DNA of 15,865 nt. It comes from Calditrichaceae bacterium. Lineage in GTDB: Bacteria > Calditrichota > Calditrichia > Calditrichales > Calditrichaceae. The stretch is taken from NCBI GenBank assembly GCA_030592985.1, contig JAUVIB010000026.1, forward strand, positions 1-15,865. The letters run 5' to 3'. Of the stretch, positions 1 to 8,804 are shown one piece after another. The notes beneath the pieces were generated by a model. The model was not told where the DNA came from. It saw nothing but the letters and a program-made list of their open reading frames with translations, and did no database searches. The position numbers and the translations under genes were made by a program. The stretch's first letter is position 1; each line of letters starts with the position of its first letter.

Positions 1-13
1 AAAGTGAGGAAAA

Positions 14-95
14 TGTCATTTCGAGCGAAGTCGAGAAATCTATAAATTATTGTAAACGTTAAAGTTAAAGATTTCTCCCTATGGTCGAAATGACG
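14..95. repeat. Imperfect long inverted repeat, REP/MITE-like
   Basis: The arms at 14-41 and 69-95 are inverted copies. Reading the right arm in reverse complement, both begin with GTCATTTCGA and end with GAGAAATCT, with a diverged centre, separated by a 27-base AT-rich spacer. The whole unit could fold into one long hairpin. AAAATGT occurs at 10-16 and again at 97-103, but the first copy overlaps the arm, so it is only a weak candidate for a target duplication. Similar 'GTCATTTCGAGCGAAG' dispersed palindromes are, as I recall, common in intergenic regions of many bacterial genomes. It contains no gene. Whether it acts as a terminator for the gene to its left or is a passive repeat cannot be told here. 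Confidence 0.6.
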
Positions 96-225
96 AAAAA
101 TGTGACTTTTCGTTCAAGCACTATTTAGCGTTGGATATTTTATTTTTAGCCTTATGGATTGGAAATCAGATTACACAGCAATATCCATGTAAAAAAATAT
201 TAAAATAAAAAAAGATTGTCAATTA

Positions 226-2118
226 ATGAATACGATAAAATTTCCCTATAAATACATCATCTTTACATTCCTAATTATAAATTCAATTTTTGGGAAAGTT
301 ACCCTGAATAATATTGAATTTAAGGGAAATTATTTCTTTGATTCGGGCGATTTGCGGGATGTGGTACAATCGGAGAAGAATAAAGAGTTTGACGCCCGCT
401 TGATTAATCTTGATAAAATATTATTGCGAAATATCTATTTTTTCTCCGGTTTTCTTGATATTTCCATATGGGATAGTATAGTCGTAGATCATAAAAATCG
501 TAATAGGGGAGTTAACCTGATTTACGAAATAACTGAAGGACAGCGCTATTATTTTGATAGTGTAGATATAAATGGTAATCTTTCTTTGAGTATTAAATAT
601 TTGGAAGATCAATTTCGTGGAATGAAAAGAGGCGATCCCTTTAATCAGCAAATTGTAAATGAGGCTTTGGAGAAGATTGAGAATCGTTATTATAATGATG
701 GAAAACCATACATAGAACTTTCGACATCGAGAGAAGTTAAGGAGGACTCTCTATTAATTATTAAGCTGAAAATCGAAGAACATTTAACCGTGTATATTAA
801 GAACATTATATATGTGGGATTAAAAAGGGTGCAGCGATTTATATTAACTCGTGAAACAGAATTTGGGCGAAATGAACAATATAATCGAAAAAAAATTGAA
901 AATACTCAAAAGAATATCTATAAAACAGGATTATTTGATTATGTACGAATAGAACTTGATCCTATAGAGGATGTACCTGATTCCGTTAATATTATCGTTA
1001 AATTAAAAGAAAAGAAGACCAATTGGTACGGTGTACATCTTGGATTAGCCTATGAAGAAGACGTTTATTATGGAAATAAAATCAATGTAACTTTGCAGGG
1101 TGGGAATCGTAACTTGTTTGGTACAGCGCGAAGTTTGAGTCTGCATCTAACGGAATCTTTTCATTTCGATTTTAATGATAAAAATTTTGTTCACGCCGAA
1201 AATGAAATATTTCTGCGTTTTGTGGAACCCTGGATATTTTATACCAGAACCCCGGGTGTATTTCAGATAAATTATCGCCAGTTACGGCCGTTGAACAGTG
1301 CTCCGTTTAATTTGTTAACCACCTCTTTTCTGGTGGAACATGATTATGGCGAGTGGGTAAAAGGCAGTATGATGATTTCAATTAAGAATCTCAATAATTT
1401 ATCAAATGAAGCGTACATTCAAGGGAATACAGAAGGGCTCACTCCTGATCAAAGTCGTACCTATTCTTTAGCATTTACCATGAAACGAAATCGGTTGGAT
1501 CATTTTTTTAATCCGCGGGACGGTTCACGCACAATGGCAACGGCCGGGCTATCGGATAATGTGTATTTTGATCCGGGAAATAACAAAAAACACAGCATAT
1601 ATTTTACTCTCACCGGCAGTTGGGCACGGTATCAGCCGTGGCGGCCGCAGATATTCGAGCTTCCCCGTTTTCATTTCGTACTAGCCTCGCGTATTAGAAT
1701 AGGAAATATTGCTGTAATCAACCACAATGATTATGTCCCGCAAAATGACCTGTTTTTTGCCGGAGGCGCTTCCACTGTGCGAGGATATAGGGAACAGCTT
1801 CTTGGTCCGGCTAAAGTTGTTAATGAAAGAGGAGAGATTATTGAAGGGGCAGGCGGAAAAATGATATTTTTAGCAAATATTGAAACCCGTATACCGCTTT
1901 TTTGGCTGTTAATGCTGGAAGTATTTATTGATAGCGGTAACGTTTGGAAGAGCGCACTTGACTTTAATCCGGCCGAAATATGTTTTACTACCGGCGCCGG
2001 TATCGCCTTCCTGACGCCAATTGGTCCTATCCGTGTGGATTACGGCTATAAACTCAATAAACCGTCAACCAATCCCTGGCCGGATGCCTGGCATCTTGGG
2101 TTTTATTTTGCTTTCTAG
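226..2118 (+). CDS. Omp85-family outer membrane protein, BamA/TamA-like
   Basis: This is an Omp85-superfamily protein that inserts or assembles beta-barrel proteins in the outer membrane. Residues 1-23 form a hydrophobic signal peptide ending near FGK. About three POTRA repeats follow (roughly 24-100, 105-183 and 188-263), and then a beta-barrel from about 265 to 630. The conserved barrel-lumen motif VRGY lies at 518-521, followed by Arg522 and Glu523, and the tail (PIGPIRVDYGYKLN, final residue Phe) is typical of the family. At 630 residues it is shorter than five-POTRA BamA proteins (about 800) and nearer to TamA (three POTRAs, about 580). No tamB, skp or lpxD neighbour is visible, so BamA and TamA cannot be separated by context. 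The ATG has no clear Shine-Dalgarno sequence. The gene is convergent with the next one. Family assignment is firm; the precise role is inferred. Confidence 0.9.
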   Translation: MNTIKFPYKYIIFTFLIINSIFGKVTLNNIEFKGNYFFDSGDLRDVVQSEKNKEFDARLINLDKILLRNIYFFSGFLDISIWDSIVVDHKNRNRGVNLIYEITEGQRYYFDSVDINGNLSLSIKYLEDQFRGMKRGDPFNQQIVNEALEKIENRYYNDGKPYIELSTSREVKEDSLLIIKLKIEEHLTVYIKNIIYVGLKRVQRFILTRETEFGRNEQYNRKKIENTQKNIYKTGLFDYVRIELDPIEDVPDSVNIIVKLKEKKTNWYGVHLGLAYEEDVYYGNKINVTLQGGNRNLFGTARSLSLHLTESFHFDFNDKNFVHAENEIFLRFVEPWIFYTRTPGVFQINYRQLRPLNSAPFNLLTTSFLVEHDYGEWVKGSMMISIKNLNNLSNEAYIQGNTEGLTPDQSRTYSLAFTMKRNRLDHFFNPRDGSRTMATAGLSDNVYFDPGNNKKHSIYFTLTGSWARYQPWRPQIFELPRFHFVLASRIRIGNIAVINHNDYVPQNDLFFAGGASTVRGYREQLLGPAKVVNERGEIIEGAGGKMIFLANIETRIPLFWLLMLEVFIDSGNVWKSALDFNPAEICFTTGAGIAFLTPIGPIRVDYGYKLNKPSTNPWPDAWHLGFYFAF

Positions 2119-2243
2119 ATTGTTGGATGATTAAGAATTTTTATAAAAAGAATAAAATTAACCAGCTCCGCTATATTTTACAAAATTAGAGATATCAATT
2201 TATTGTAGCATAAGAAAAGTTTCTATTTGTTGGGGAATGAAAA

Positions 2244-2282
2244 TATACTCAAGAGAAAAGGTTGCTTTTTCCCTTGAGTATA
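2244..2282. terminator. Bidirectional hairpin terminator between convergent genes
   Basis: TATACTCAAG at 2244-2253 pairs perfectly with CTTGAGTATA at 2273-2282. After one A/C mismatch the stem continues with GAAAA against TTTTC, around a loop of about six bases. It lies in the 214-base gap between two convergent genes, so it probably ends transcripts from both sides. U-tracts outside the stem are short: TTTTC on the minus-strand side and a mixed AT stretch on the plus side. Confidence 0.7.
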
Positions 2283-2332
2283 TAACGGATTTATTTTAAA
2301 AAGATGTTTTATAGATGCTATAGAGTTACATT

Positions 2333-4408
2333 TTATTTGACCAAAAGCATCTTTTTAACTTTTGTAAATTTACTCGACTTTAATATGTAATAATATATTC
2401 CTGATGACAATTGATATCCGCTAAATTTATATTCATAATAACCGGCCGAAAGACGTTTCTTAACCAAAGTAGTTACTATTTTACCTAAAACATTATAAAC
2501 AGATAATTCTATTTCTGTATTTTCCGGCAGGGAAAATTTTATTTTTGTTTCCGGATTAAATGGATTTGGATAGTTCTGACCAAGCTTGTAAACCAAAGGT
2601 ATATTATTCCCTTTTATTGGTATTGATAAAAAGATACCATCTGCCCAACCAGTCCAGCAATACCATCTTCCGCTTTCCAGTGATACACCGGGATCTTCCC
2701 AGTTTTGTGAGCCATCGTCATAGGCTACAAGATAGTAGAAATATTGTTGCCCGATGGAAACGTCTATATCTATGTATTCATTATTGGTACCATCATAAAT
2801 TATGGAATATTTATTATCCCGTGAATCAATAGTACGGTAAAGACGGTAACCTTCGAAGTCCTCTACGCCTGTATCAAAATCTTTATCATGGCGTGACTCA
2901 TCTGACCACGTTAGTACGATTTTCGATTCCTGTTTAGTTACTGTAAACTCGGCAGGAGGGCGCGGAGCATCAGGAACATTGAATTTAGTTCTTCCACCGG
3001 ATTTAATACCGTTAACATTCCAGTTAGCCCGCTCAAGCGCCTTCAGAACGGAATCACGGCCGGTTTTATGCAGTGTTTCAATATCATCCATAACCGTACC
3101 GGTGTAGTTGGCATCGTAGGCCTTTTTACCCCACTCTTCACATAGAGCATGATTAATACCGCTTGAGGCCACAACCTGAATCAGGTTTACCGTCTCTCCA
3201 AAGTTCATATCGTATGGGCCATAAGAACGATAACCACTAGGCCTGTAAATTTCCGGATTATTAACATTGTGAGGTGTATCTAAAACGTAATGGTTGCCTT
3301 CGGTAAAAAAGGTATTATATTGTTCTTCCATGGTTTTTGGTTCTCTACCAAGGTCTTTATTTCGTTCGTGGAATATGGTAGTACTTTTCGGTTGTGTTAA
3401 ATCATCCGTCGTGCTTGCAGCTGATTCATCCACATGAAGCGCACCTATAATAATCCATGCAGGAGATAAAAGTTCTACCCATCCTTGGGCCACAGCGTCT
3501 ACATTACTTGGGTCACACCAATCTTTTTCCGGGCTGCTAATATTATCGCCGTCATAAAAAAGATAGAAACGGCGGTTATTCCCGGCATCATGAAATGGTT
3601 GAATATATTCTCCAATAGCATCATCAGTGCCGAAAGACTTGTCACGTCCAAGATGAGAGTTCCAGGGGTTTTCTGTTTGTGCCCACCAGAAACCGGTAAT
3701 TTTCTGGTTTTCCATAATTTGTTTCAAGTCAGGATTTGGCCAAAGATCGGGTGGGTCTTGAGTCAATCCGTACATTTTACCATTATTGGTGAAGGTTATA
3801 TCATTTAATATATAATCCTGATGGTTTGGCGTACTATAGCCATACATCCAGCGATCATATTGAACACCCATGGTGTAACGCCATACGGAATGAATAGCTC
3901 TTTCGGTAACCAACGTCGGGTCAATTAACGTATCATTATGAAACATAGGTATATCTTCTCCGACAACGGGAGTAATGTTAACACCATTTACAACAACTTT
4001 AGGGGGTTCCCATCTATGTACTATAACCTGCTTTACGGGCATCAATGCTGTCTGATGTGTTTGGTTTACCCAGTAAGGTAAATAGTCATAATCGTATGTT
4101 CGGTACATACCGCTTGTCCAGTAGCCAAATGTTGTCCCATCAGGTCCTGTCCAATTTGTGCATCCTGCGGTTGTTCCCAGCTTTCTTACATTCGCACCCC
4201 ACATCTCTCCAATATTGGCGTTAGGATATCTAATACGTCCGCCGGGCCATGCATATTGTCCACCCCAGCCTTCAGCGCCGTCATATTCAGCAATAGTCCA
4301 CAGACGGCCGATACGCATGAAAGCACGTGCTGTATTTGCCTCCGCAAAATCACTAAAGGCAATAATCAAGAGCATAAATACACTTGATAAGATCAATAGT
4401 CGTTTCAC
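2333..4408 (-). CDS. Secreted protein with type IX-like C-terminal sorting domain
   Basis: This is an exported protein of unknown function, 691 residues. The start is GTG (4406-4408) with a strong AGGAGGA Shine-Dalgarno sequence at 4417-4423, eight bases upstream. Residues 1-25 are a signal peptide with likely cleavage after AEA. The main part, about 26-475, is rich in Trp, Tyr, Gly and Asn (for example GWGGQYAWPGG and KITGFWWAQTENPW) and matches no family I recognise. About 480-600 resembles a fibronectin type III fold (PRPPAEFTVT, KIVLTWS, GYRLYRT, YFYYLVAYDDG). From about 605 the linker LGQNYPNPFNP leads into a beta-rich tail ending SGIYYYILKSSKFTKVKKMLLVK-like, which is the type IX secretion-type sorting domain. 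In that family the tail directs export through the outer membrane and is often cleaved during surface anchoring. No type IX machinery gene is in the window, so the secretion route is inferred. Likely monocistronic. Confidence 0.85.
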   Translation of the reverse strand: MKRLLILSSVFMLLIIAFSDFAEANTARAFMRIGRLWTIAEYDGAEGWGGQYAWPGGRIRYPNANIGEMWGANVRKLGTTAGCTNWTGPDGTTFGYWTSGMYRTYDYDYLPYWVNQTHQTALMPVKQVIVHRWEPPKVVVNGVNITPVVGEDIPMFHNDTLIDPTLVTERAIHSVWRYTMGVQYDRWMYGYSTPNHQDYILNDITFTNNGKMYGLTQDPPDLWPNPDLKQIMENQKITGFWWAQTENPWNSHLGRDKSFGTDDAIGEYIQPFHDAGNNRRFYLFYDGDNISSPEKDWCDPSNVDAVAQGWVELLSPAWIIIGALHVDESAASTTDDLTQPKSTTIFHERNKDLGREPKTMEEQYNTFFTEGNHYVLDTPHNVNNPEIYRPSGYRSYGPYDMNFGETVNLIQVVASSGINHALCEEWGKKAYDANYTGTVMDDIETLHKTGRDSVLKALERANWNVNGIKSGGRTKFNVPDAPRPPAEFTVTKQESKIVLTWSDESRHDKDFDTGVEDFEGYRLYRTIDSRDNKYSIIYDGTNNEYIDIDVSIGQQYFYYLVAYDDGSQNWEDPGVSLESGRWYCWTGWADGIFLSIPIKGNNIPLVYKLGQNYPNPFNPETKIKFSLPENTEIELSVYNVLGKIVTTLVKKRLSAGYYEYKFSGYQLSSGIYYYILKSSKFTKVKKMLLVK

Positions 4409-4462
4409 CGTTTAAATCCTCCTTTTTTGCACTATTAAGAATACCAAGATTTAATCCCACAA

Positions 4463-4490
4463 AAGATAAAAGAGTCCTTATATTTAACAA
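4463..4490 (-). promoter_or_regulatory. Candidate promoter of the secreted-protein gene
   Basis: On the minus strand, TTGTTA (4485-4490) and TATCTT (4463-4468) are separated by 16 bases. They would start transcription roughly 48 bases before the GTG. The match to sigma-70 consensus is moderate, and in such AT-rich DNA chance matches are frequent. Confidence 0.25.
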
Positions 4491-4770
4491 AAATATCTTA
4501 CTACCAAAAAGGGTAAGCATTAGTAAATCTAAATGCAACTTTTTATTAAAAAAATATCGAATAAAAAATAATAGATTATCATAATTTCAAAACTTCTATT
4601 GTAGACTATATTATCGTAAACATTCAATGAAAAATCTTGATCTGTGACAGGTAATATCGTTATCTTTAAAAGGGAAGTTACGATTTTCAGGAAGATACTG
4701 TCTATTCTGTTTTAGGATGATATCGGTAAAAAAGTATTAACTTATAGATTTATTTTTATTATCTTGTTCA

Positions 4771-4798
4771 TTGACGCTATCATTTTTTTTATTAAAAC
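4771..4798 (+). promoter_or_regulatory. Candidate promoter of the adaptor gene
   Basis: TTGACG (4771-4776) and TAAAAC (4793-4798) are separated by 16 bases, placing a transcript start about 70 bases before the adaptor start codon. The -35 element is close to consensus and the -10 is only partial. Confidence 0.3.
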
Positions 4799-4877
4799 TA
4801 TTTATTAGTAACCTTTTTTGATTAAATCCGTAAACACTAATTATAAAAGTCATTAACCAGCGATGGAGAATTTTAAG

Positions 4878-6143
4878 ATGTCGAAGACAAAAAAACGACT
4901 CATTATATTTGGTGTTCCTGTTTTATTAATCGTCATTGTTGCCATTGTTATGTCGATGAGAAATAACTCTGAAGAAGCTGTGTCTGTAAAAACTGCCAGA
5001 GCAGAAAGGCAAAAAATAGCAGAAACGGTTACCGCCACCGGCCGTATTCAACCCAAAACACAAGTAAAAATAAGCGCTGATGTGGCTGCTAAAATTACTA
5101 AAATAGATGTGAAAGAAGGTGACCGGGTAGAAATAGGAACGTTTTTAATACAACTTGATGATAAACGTTACCTGGCATTGGTAGAAAGTGCAGCAGCGAA
5201 TAAACGAGCAGTTGAGGCTAATGCAAATCTGGCAAAAGAAAACATGCTTAAAACAGAGAAAGATTACTTACGCACTAAAGAATTATTCAATAAAAAACTT
5301 GAATCTCAAGCTGTTTTTGATCAGTACAATGCTGCTTATAAGGTGGAAAAAGCACGGTATCAATCCGCTTTGGAACAAGTGGATCAAGCCGATGCATCTT
5401 TGAACCAGGCAAAAGATGATCTATCTAAAACTACAATATATGCTCCAATGACAGGTACTATTAGTCAGCTTAATAAAGAAATGGGTGAGATTGCATTAGG
5501 TTCGCAATTTCAGGAAGACGTAATTTTGGTAATTTCGAATTTATCCGGAATGGAAGCTCTTGTCGATGTAGATGAAAATGATATAGTATCTATTCAATTA
5601 GGAGATAGTGCTACTATTGAGGTGGATGCGTTCCCTGATATGGTGTTTAAAGGAAAAGTAACAGAAATTGCCAATAGTGCTAAAATAAGCGCCACAGGTA
5701 CAACAGATCAAAAAACAGAATTTGAAGTGAAAATTGCCATTTCATCCTCTGATATGCGTTTAAGACCGGGAATGACCTCCAGCGCAGATATAGTTACTGA
5801 AACCAGGGAAAATACACTGGTTGTGCCTATCCAAAGTGTAGCTGTGCGAACTCCGAACCAATTAGGTAGCGAAGGTTCGGACGCAGATACCACAGAGGCG
5901 CCTAAATATACAGCGGACAAAGACGGCTTCGTACAAATAGTGTTTGTGGTTGGCGAAAATTCTGTTCATGCTAATCAGGTAGTAACGGGTATTCAATCAG
6001 AAACTCATATAGAAATAGTTGAAGGTCTGCAAGAAGCAGATGAAATAGTTACCGGAAATTATCGTGCCATCAGCCAGCTGCTGCAAAATAATTCAAAAGT
6101 AATTGTGGAAAACGAAAATAAAGAAAATTTAACCACAAATTAA
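4878..6143 (+). CDS. HlyD/MacA-like periplasmic adaptor of an ABC export system
   Basis: This is a membrane fusion protein that links an inner-membrane transporter to an outer-membrane channel. I place the start at 4878 because GGAGAA at 4865-4870 sits seven bases upstream; the in-frame ATG at 4863 has no Shine-Dalgarno sequence and would add five residues. In the 421-residue form, 8-26 is a single N-terminal membrane anchor. About 62-100 is the first half of the lipoyl domain (VKEGDRVEIG), 100-182 is an Ala/Glu/Lys-rich coiled-coil hairpin, 185-210 is the second lipoyl half (TTIYAPMTGTIS), and 220-310 is the beta-barrel (RPGMTSSADI just after). The rest is a membrane-proximal domain with an acidic insert near 336-350 (GSEGSDADTTEAP). 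The two permease genes downstream support a MacA-type rather than RND-type partner. The substrate is unknown. Confidence 0.88.
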   Translation: MSKTKKRLIIFGVPVLLIVIVAIVMSMRNNSEEAVSVKTARAERQKIAETVTATGRIQPKTQVKISADVAAKITKIDVKEGDRVEIGTFLIQLDDKRYLALVESAAANKRAVEANANLAKENMLKTEKDYLRTKELFNKKLESQAVFDQYNAAYKVEKARYQSALEQVDQADASLNQAKDDLSKTTIYAPMTGTISQLNKEMGEIALGSQFQEDVILVISNLSGMEALVDVDENDIVSIQLGDSATIEVDAFPDMVFKGKVTEIANSAKISATGTTDQKTEFEVKIAISSSDMRLRPGMTSSADIVTETRENTLVVPIQSVAVRTPNQLGSEGSDADTTEAPKYTADKDGFVQIVFVVGENSVHANQVVTGIQSETHIEIVEGLQEADEIVTGNYRAISQLLQNNSKVIVENENKENLTTN

Positions 6144-6291
6144 CTCTCTAAATAATTGAATTAATTGTTCGGACAAAACATAAGTATGACGTATTATCCG
6201 GCTGCTTGAGTGTTCTATAGAAAAGGATTAATGTATTTCATTTGCCGTGTCGGCTTATACCCTCATTGTAAATTAAAGCGACTATCAAATT

Positions 6292-7527
6292 ATGAAAATA
6301 GTACATGAAAATATTGAAGCTCTACGTATTGCAATCAGTGCTATAAAAGCAAACCGAACAAAAGGAATTTTAACCACGCTTGGAATCATTATTGGGATTA
6401 TGGCGGTAGTGACCACGATGACTGCGGCGAATGGATTGGCAAATAATTTCAAGGAAAGTATCTCCGCCATTGGTTCCGATGTGCTTTATGTATCACGCAT
6501 GCCCTGGATTATACAAGGTAATTTCTTCGAATACCGTAACCGTCCCAGACTCACCTATAAAAGCAGTGAAAAACTTGAATCCCGGCTTAATAATCAGGTC
6601 GTTGTAAACCCGACAACAGACACTCGAAAAAATGTGAAATATCGATCGACTGTTCTGGAAGACGTTACCATTATTGGCACTACCGACAAGCACATTATTG
6701 TCACCGATGGTTTCCCCCAGGCCGGCCGATACTTAACACCTATTGATGTACAACTTAAAAAACGTGTATGTGTAATCGGTGAAGAAATCAAAACCCGTCT
6801 TTTTAATAACATCAATCCGCTTAACAAAGAGATAAAAATCGGCTGGTATAAATTCAGAATTGTCGGGGTTATGGAAAAGATGGGTAGCGCCGGATTTTTT
6901 GGCGGGCCAAATTTTGATAGCCAAATCTTTATTCCAATTACCAGTCTGTTAAAATATTTTGGGAATCAAAATCGTGGATATTCTATTGCAGTGAAAGCGC
7001 CAAGTCAGGAATCTATGACTAATTTTAAATACGAACTGATAGGAGAAATGCGTAAAATTCGCAAGTTGAAACCAACCGATAAAGATAATTTTTCCATAAA
7101 CAGTATGGATAGCCTGATTGATGTTTATAATAATGTAATGGGTGTCGTTGTTTTAATAGGATTAATCATTACAGGCATATCTCTGTTTGTTGGAGGGATC
7201 GGCGTCATGAATATAATGTTTGTATCGGTGACAGAGCGGACACGGGAAATTGGTATTCGAAAGGCTCTCGGGGCAAGGCGCAGAGTGGTGCTGACTCAGT
7301 TTCTGTTTGAATCTTCAATCATTTGTCTGATTGGCGGAAGCATAGGTGTTTTAGTTTCTTTCGTGGTAGCGGCGCTGATTGATAAATTTGTAATGCCGGC
7401 GAGTATATCGTTATCAATTGTGGGTGTAGCTTTATTAATTGCAATATTAACCGGAATAATCTCAGGATTTATTCCGGCTTTTCGGGCATCTCGTTTAAGT
7501 CCAATTGAAGCGCTGCGTTATGAATAA
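6292..7527 (+). CDS. MacB/FtsX-type ABC transporter permease (first copy)
   Basis: This is an inner-membrane ABC permease of the type VII (MacB/LolCE) class, 411 residues. TM1 is about 25-42 (LTTLGIIIGIMAVV). A large periplasmic MacB-type domain follows to about 280. TM2 is about 284-312, TM3 about 336-362 and TM4 about 375-397. The cytoplasmic segment after TM2, TERTREIGIRKALGA at 314-328, is the conserved coupling region that contacts the ATPase. Unlike MacB of E. coli (about 650 residues), it has no fused N-terminal ATP-binding domain. The ATG has no clear Shine-Dalgarno sequence and lies 148 bases after the adaptor stop, which is loose for an operon, yet the genes clearly belong together functionally. 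Such systems export lipids, peptides, antibiotics or lipoproteins using long-range conformational change; which one applies here is unknown. Confidence 0.88.
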   Translation: MKIVHENIEALRIAISAIKANRTKGILTTLGIIIGIMAVVTTMTAANGLANNFKESISAIGSDVLYVSRMPWIIQGNFFEYRNRPRLTYKSSEKLESRLNNQVVVNPTTDTRKNVKYRSTVLEDVTIIGTTDKHIIVTDGFPQAGRYLTPIDVQLKKRVCVIGEEIKTRLFNNINPLNKEIKIGWYKFRIVGVMEKMGSAGFFGGPNFDSQIFIPITSLLKYFGNQNRGYSIAVKAPSQESMTNFKYELIGEMRKIRKLKPTDKDNFSINSMDSLIDVYNNVMGVVVLIGLIITGISLFVGGIGVMNIMFVSVTERTREIGIRKALGARRRVVLTQFLFESSIICLIGGSIGVLVSFVVAALIDKFVMPASISLSIVGVALLIAILTGIISGFIPAFRASRLSPIEALRYE

Positions 7528-7559
7528 TTTGCTTAGCATAATTTGAAGGCAGGGGAAAT

Positions 7560-8804
7560 ATGAATTTTTCGGAAATATTTAGAATGGCAATTTCTTCAAT
7601 AATGAGCCATAAATTACGCTCTTTTCTAACCCTTGTGGGTATCATCGCCGGAGTGGCTTCAATTATTGGTGTTATGACAGGAATTTCAATCATCCAGAAC
7701 ACTATAGAAGCAGAAATGAGTGTACTGGGTTCTACTACTTTTCAGGTACAAAAATGGGCAACCGGAGGCCCTATCAGTGAGGAAGAACAGCGAAAAATAA
7801 ATCGTCGTCGGCCTACAACAGTTAAACATGCAAATGCGATAAGAGAAAAAGTAAAAACTGTTGATTTGGTGGGGTCAGAATTGTGGGATTACAACCATAC
7901 AGTAAAATACAGGCGTGAATCTACAAACCCGAATGTAATTATTTGTGGAGGCACACCGGAATATCCGCCAAATAATACGCACTATATCGGGCATGGGCGA
8001 AATATTACTAATGATGATGTAAGAATGGGACGTAACGTAGCAGTACTGGGGCATGCGATTGCAGAAAAATTATTTCCATGGATAGATCCAATCAATAAAA
8101 CAGTAAAAGTTGATGGTAGAAAATATCAGGTGATTGGAATATTTGCTTCAAAAAAATCAGCATTCGGTGGTAATTTTAATAACTACTTGTTAATTCCTAT
8201 CACTAAGTTTAAGCGTGTTTACGGGCCTAAAAGATTTGGAAGGGATCGCTCTGTTAATATTACTGTGCGCGCTAAATCACCGGAGTTGCTTCAGGATGCC
8301 ATTGCTGAAACCCGGGATGTAATGCGCCGTGAACGCGGTTTAAAGCCGCAAGAAGAAGATGATTTCACTATTTTTACCAATGACAGCCAGATAAAAACTT
8401 TTAACGAAACAACTGCCGGTATAAAGGTTGGCGCCTTCGTTATTGGCATAATCGCTTTGATTGTTGCCGGGATTGGTATCATGAATATCATGTTGGTGTC
8501 TGTTACTGAACGTACCCGAGAAATTGGCATTCGGAAATCAATTGGTGCGAAAAGACGAAATATTTTAGGTCAGTTTTTATTGGAGGCGGTCATTCTAAGT
8601 AATATTGGCGGAGCTATTGGTGTACTACTTGGGTTTGGCATAGGCAATATTTTGAGTATGGTTACAGATTTTTATGCAACGGTGCCAATGGATTGGGCAA
8701 TAATCGGTTTGCTCTTTTGTACTGCAGTGGGTTTGATTTTCGGATACTGGCCGGCGCGTAAAGCGTCATTAATGGAGCCGATTGAATGTTTACATCACGA
8801 ATAA
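7560..8804 (+). CDS. MacB/FtsX-type ABC transporter permease (second copy)
   Basis: This is a paralogue of the preceding permease, 414 residues, starting 32 bases after its stop with purine-rich GAAGG (7545-7549) and AGGGG (7551-7555) ahead of the ATG. TM1 is about 20-40 (FLTLVGIIAGVASIIGV). The periplasmic MacB-type domain spans about 45-285. TM2 is about 288-314, followed by the coupling segment TERTREIGIRKSIGA at 316-330, with TM3 about 340-362 and TM4 near 375-398 (GLIFGYWPARKAS at the end). It shares the membrane core with its neighbour, but the periplasmic parts have clearly diverged, for example KWATGGPISEEEQRKINRRR here. The two probably form a heterodimer served by a separate ATPase. 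No ATP-binding gene lies between 4863 and 9074. The following 270-base gap separates it from the tig cluster. Confidence 0.88.
   Translation: MNFSEIFRMAISSIMSHKLRSFLTLVGIIAGVASIIGVMTGISIIQNTIEAEMSVLGSTTFQVQKWATGGPISEEEQRKINRRRPTTVKHANAIREKVKTVDLVGSELWDYNHTVKYRRESTNPNVIICGGTPEYPPNNTHYIGHGRNITNDDVRMGRNVAVLGHAIAEKLFPWIDPINKTVKVDGRKYQVIGIFASKKSAFGGNFNNYLLIPITKFKRVYGPKRFGRDRSVNITVRAKSPELLQDAIAETRDVMRRERGLKPQEEDDFTIFTNDSQIKTFNETTAGIKVGAFVIGIIALIVAGIGIMNIMLVSVTERTREIGIRKSIGAKRRNILGQFLLEAVILSNIGGAIGVLLGFGIGNILSMVTDFYATVPMDWAIIGLLFCTAVGLIFGYWPARKASLMEPIECLHHE

Larger units (their letters stand above)
4409..4862. other. Divergent intergenic region, no gene
   Basis: This very AT-rich gap of about 450 bases separates the divergently transcribed secreted-protein gene and the transporter adaptor gene. 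Short open frames in it lack ribosome binding sites and have low-complexity, AT-driven composition, so I call none. It must hold promoters for both directions; weak candidates are listed separately. I see no strong hairpin, repeat or riboswitch-like structure. Confidence 0.6.

Noticed and set aside
3485..3808. Plus-strand open frame of 107 codons inside the secreted-protein gene
   Set aside because: It is antisense to a gene with a signal peptide, good start and sorting domain, and its product looks like no protein family.
4863..4877. Upstream ATG for the adaptor gene
   Set aside because: There is no Shine-Dalgarno sequence before it, while GGAGAA just downstream serves the ATG at 4878. The difference is only five residues and remains uncertain.
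6144..6291. Possible ATPase remnant between adaptor and first permease
   Set aside because: Only 148 bases, with no Walker A or signature motif visible by eye.
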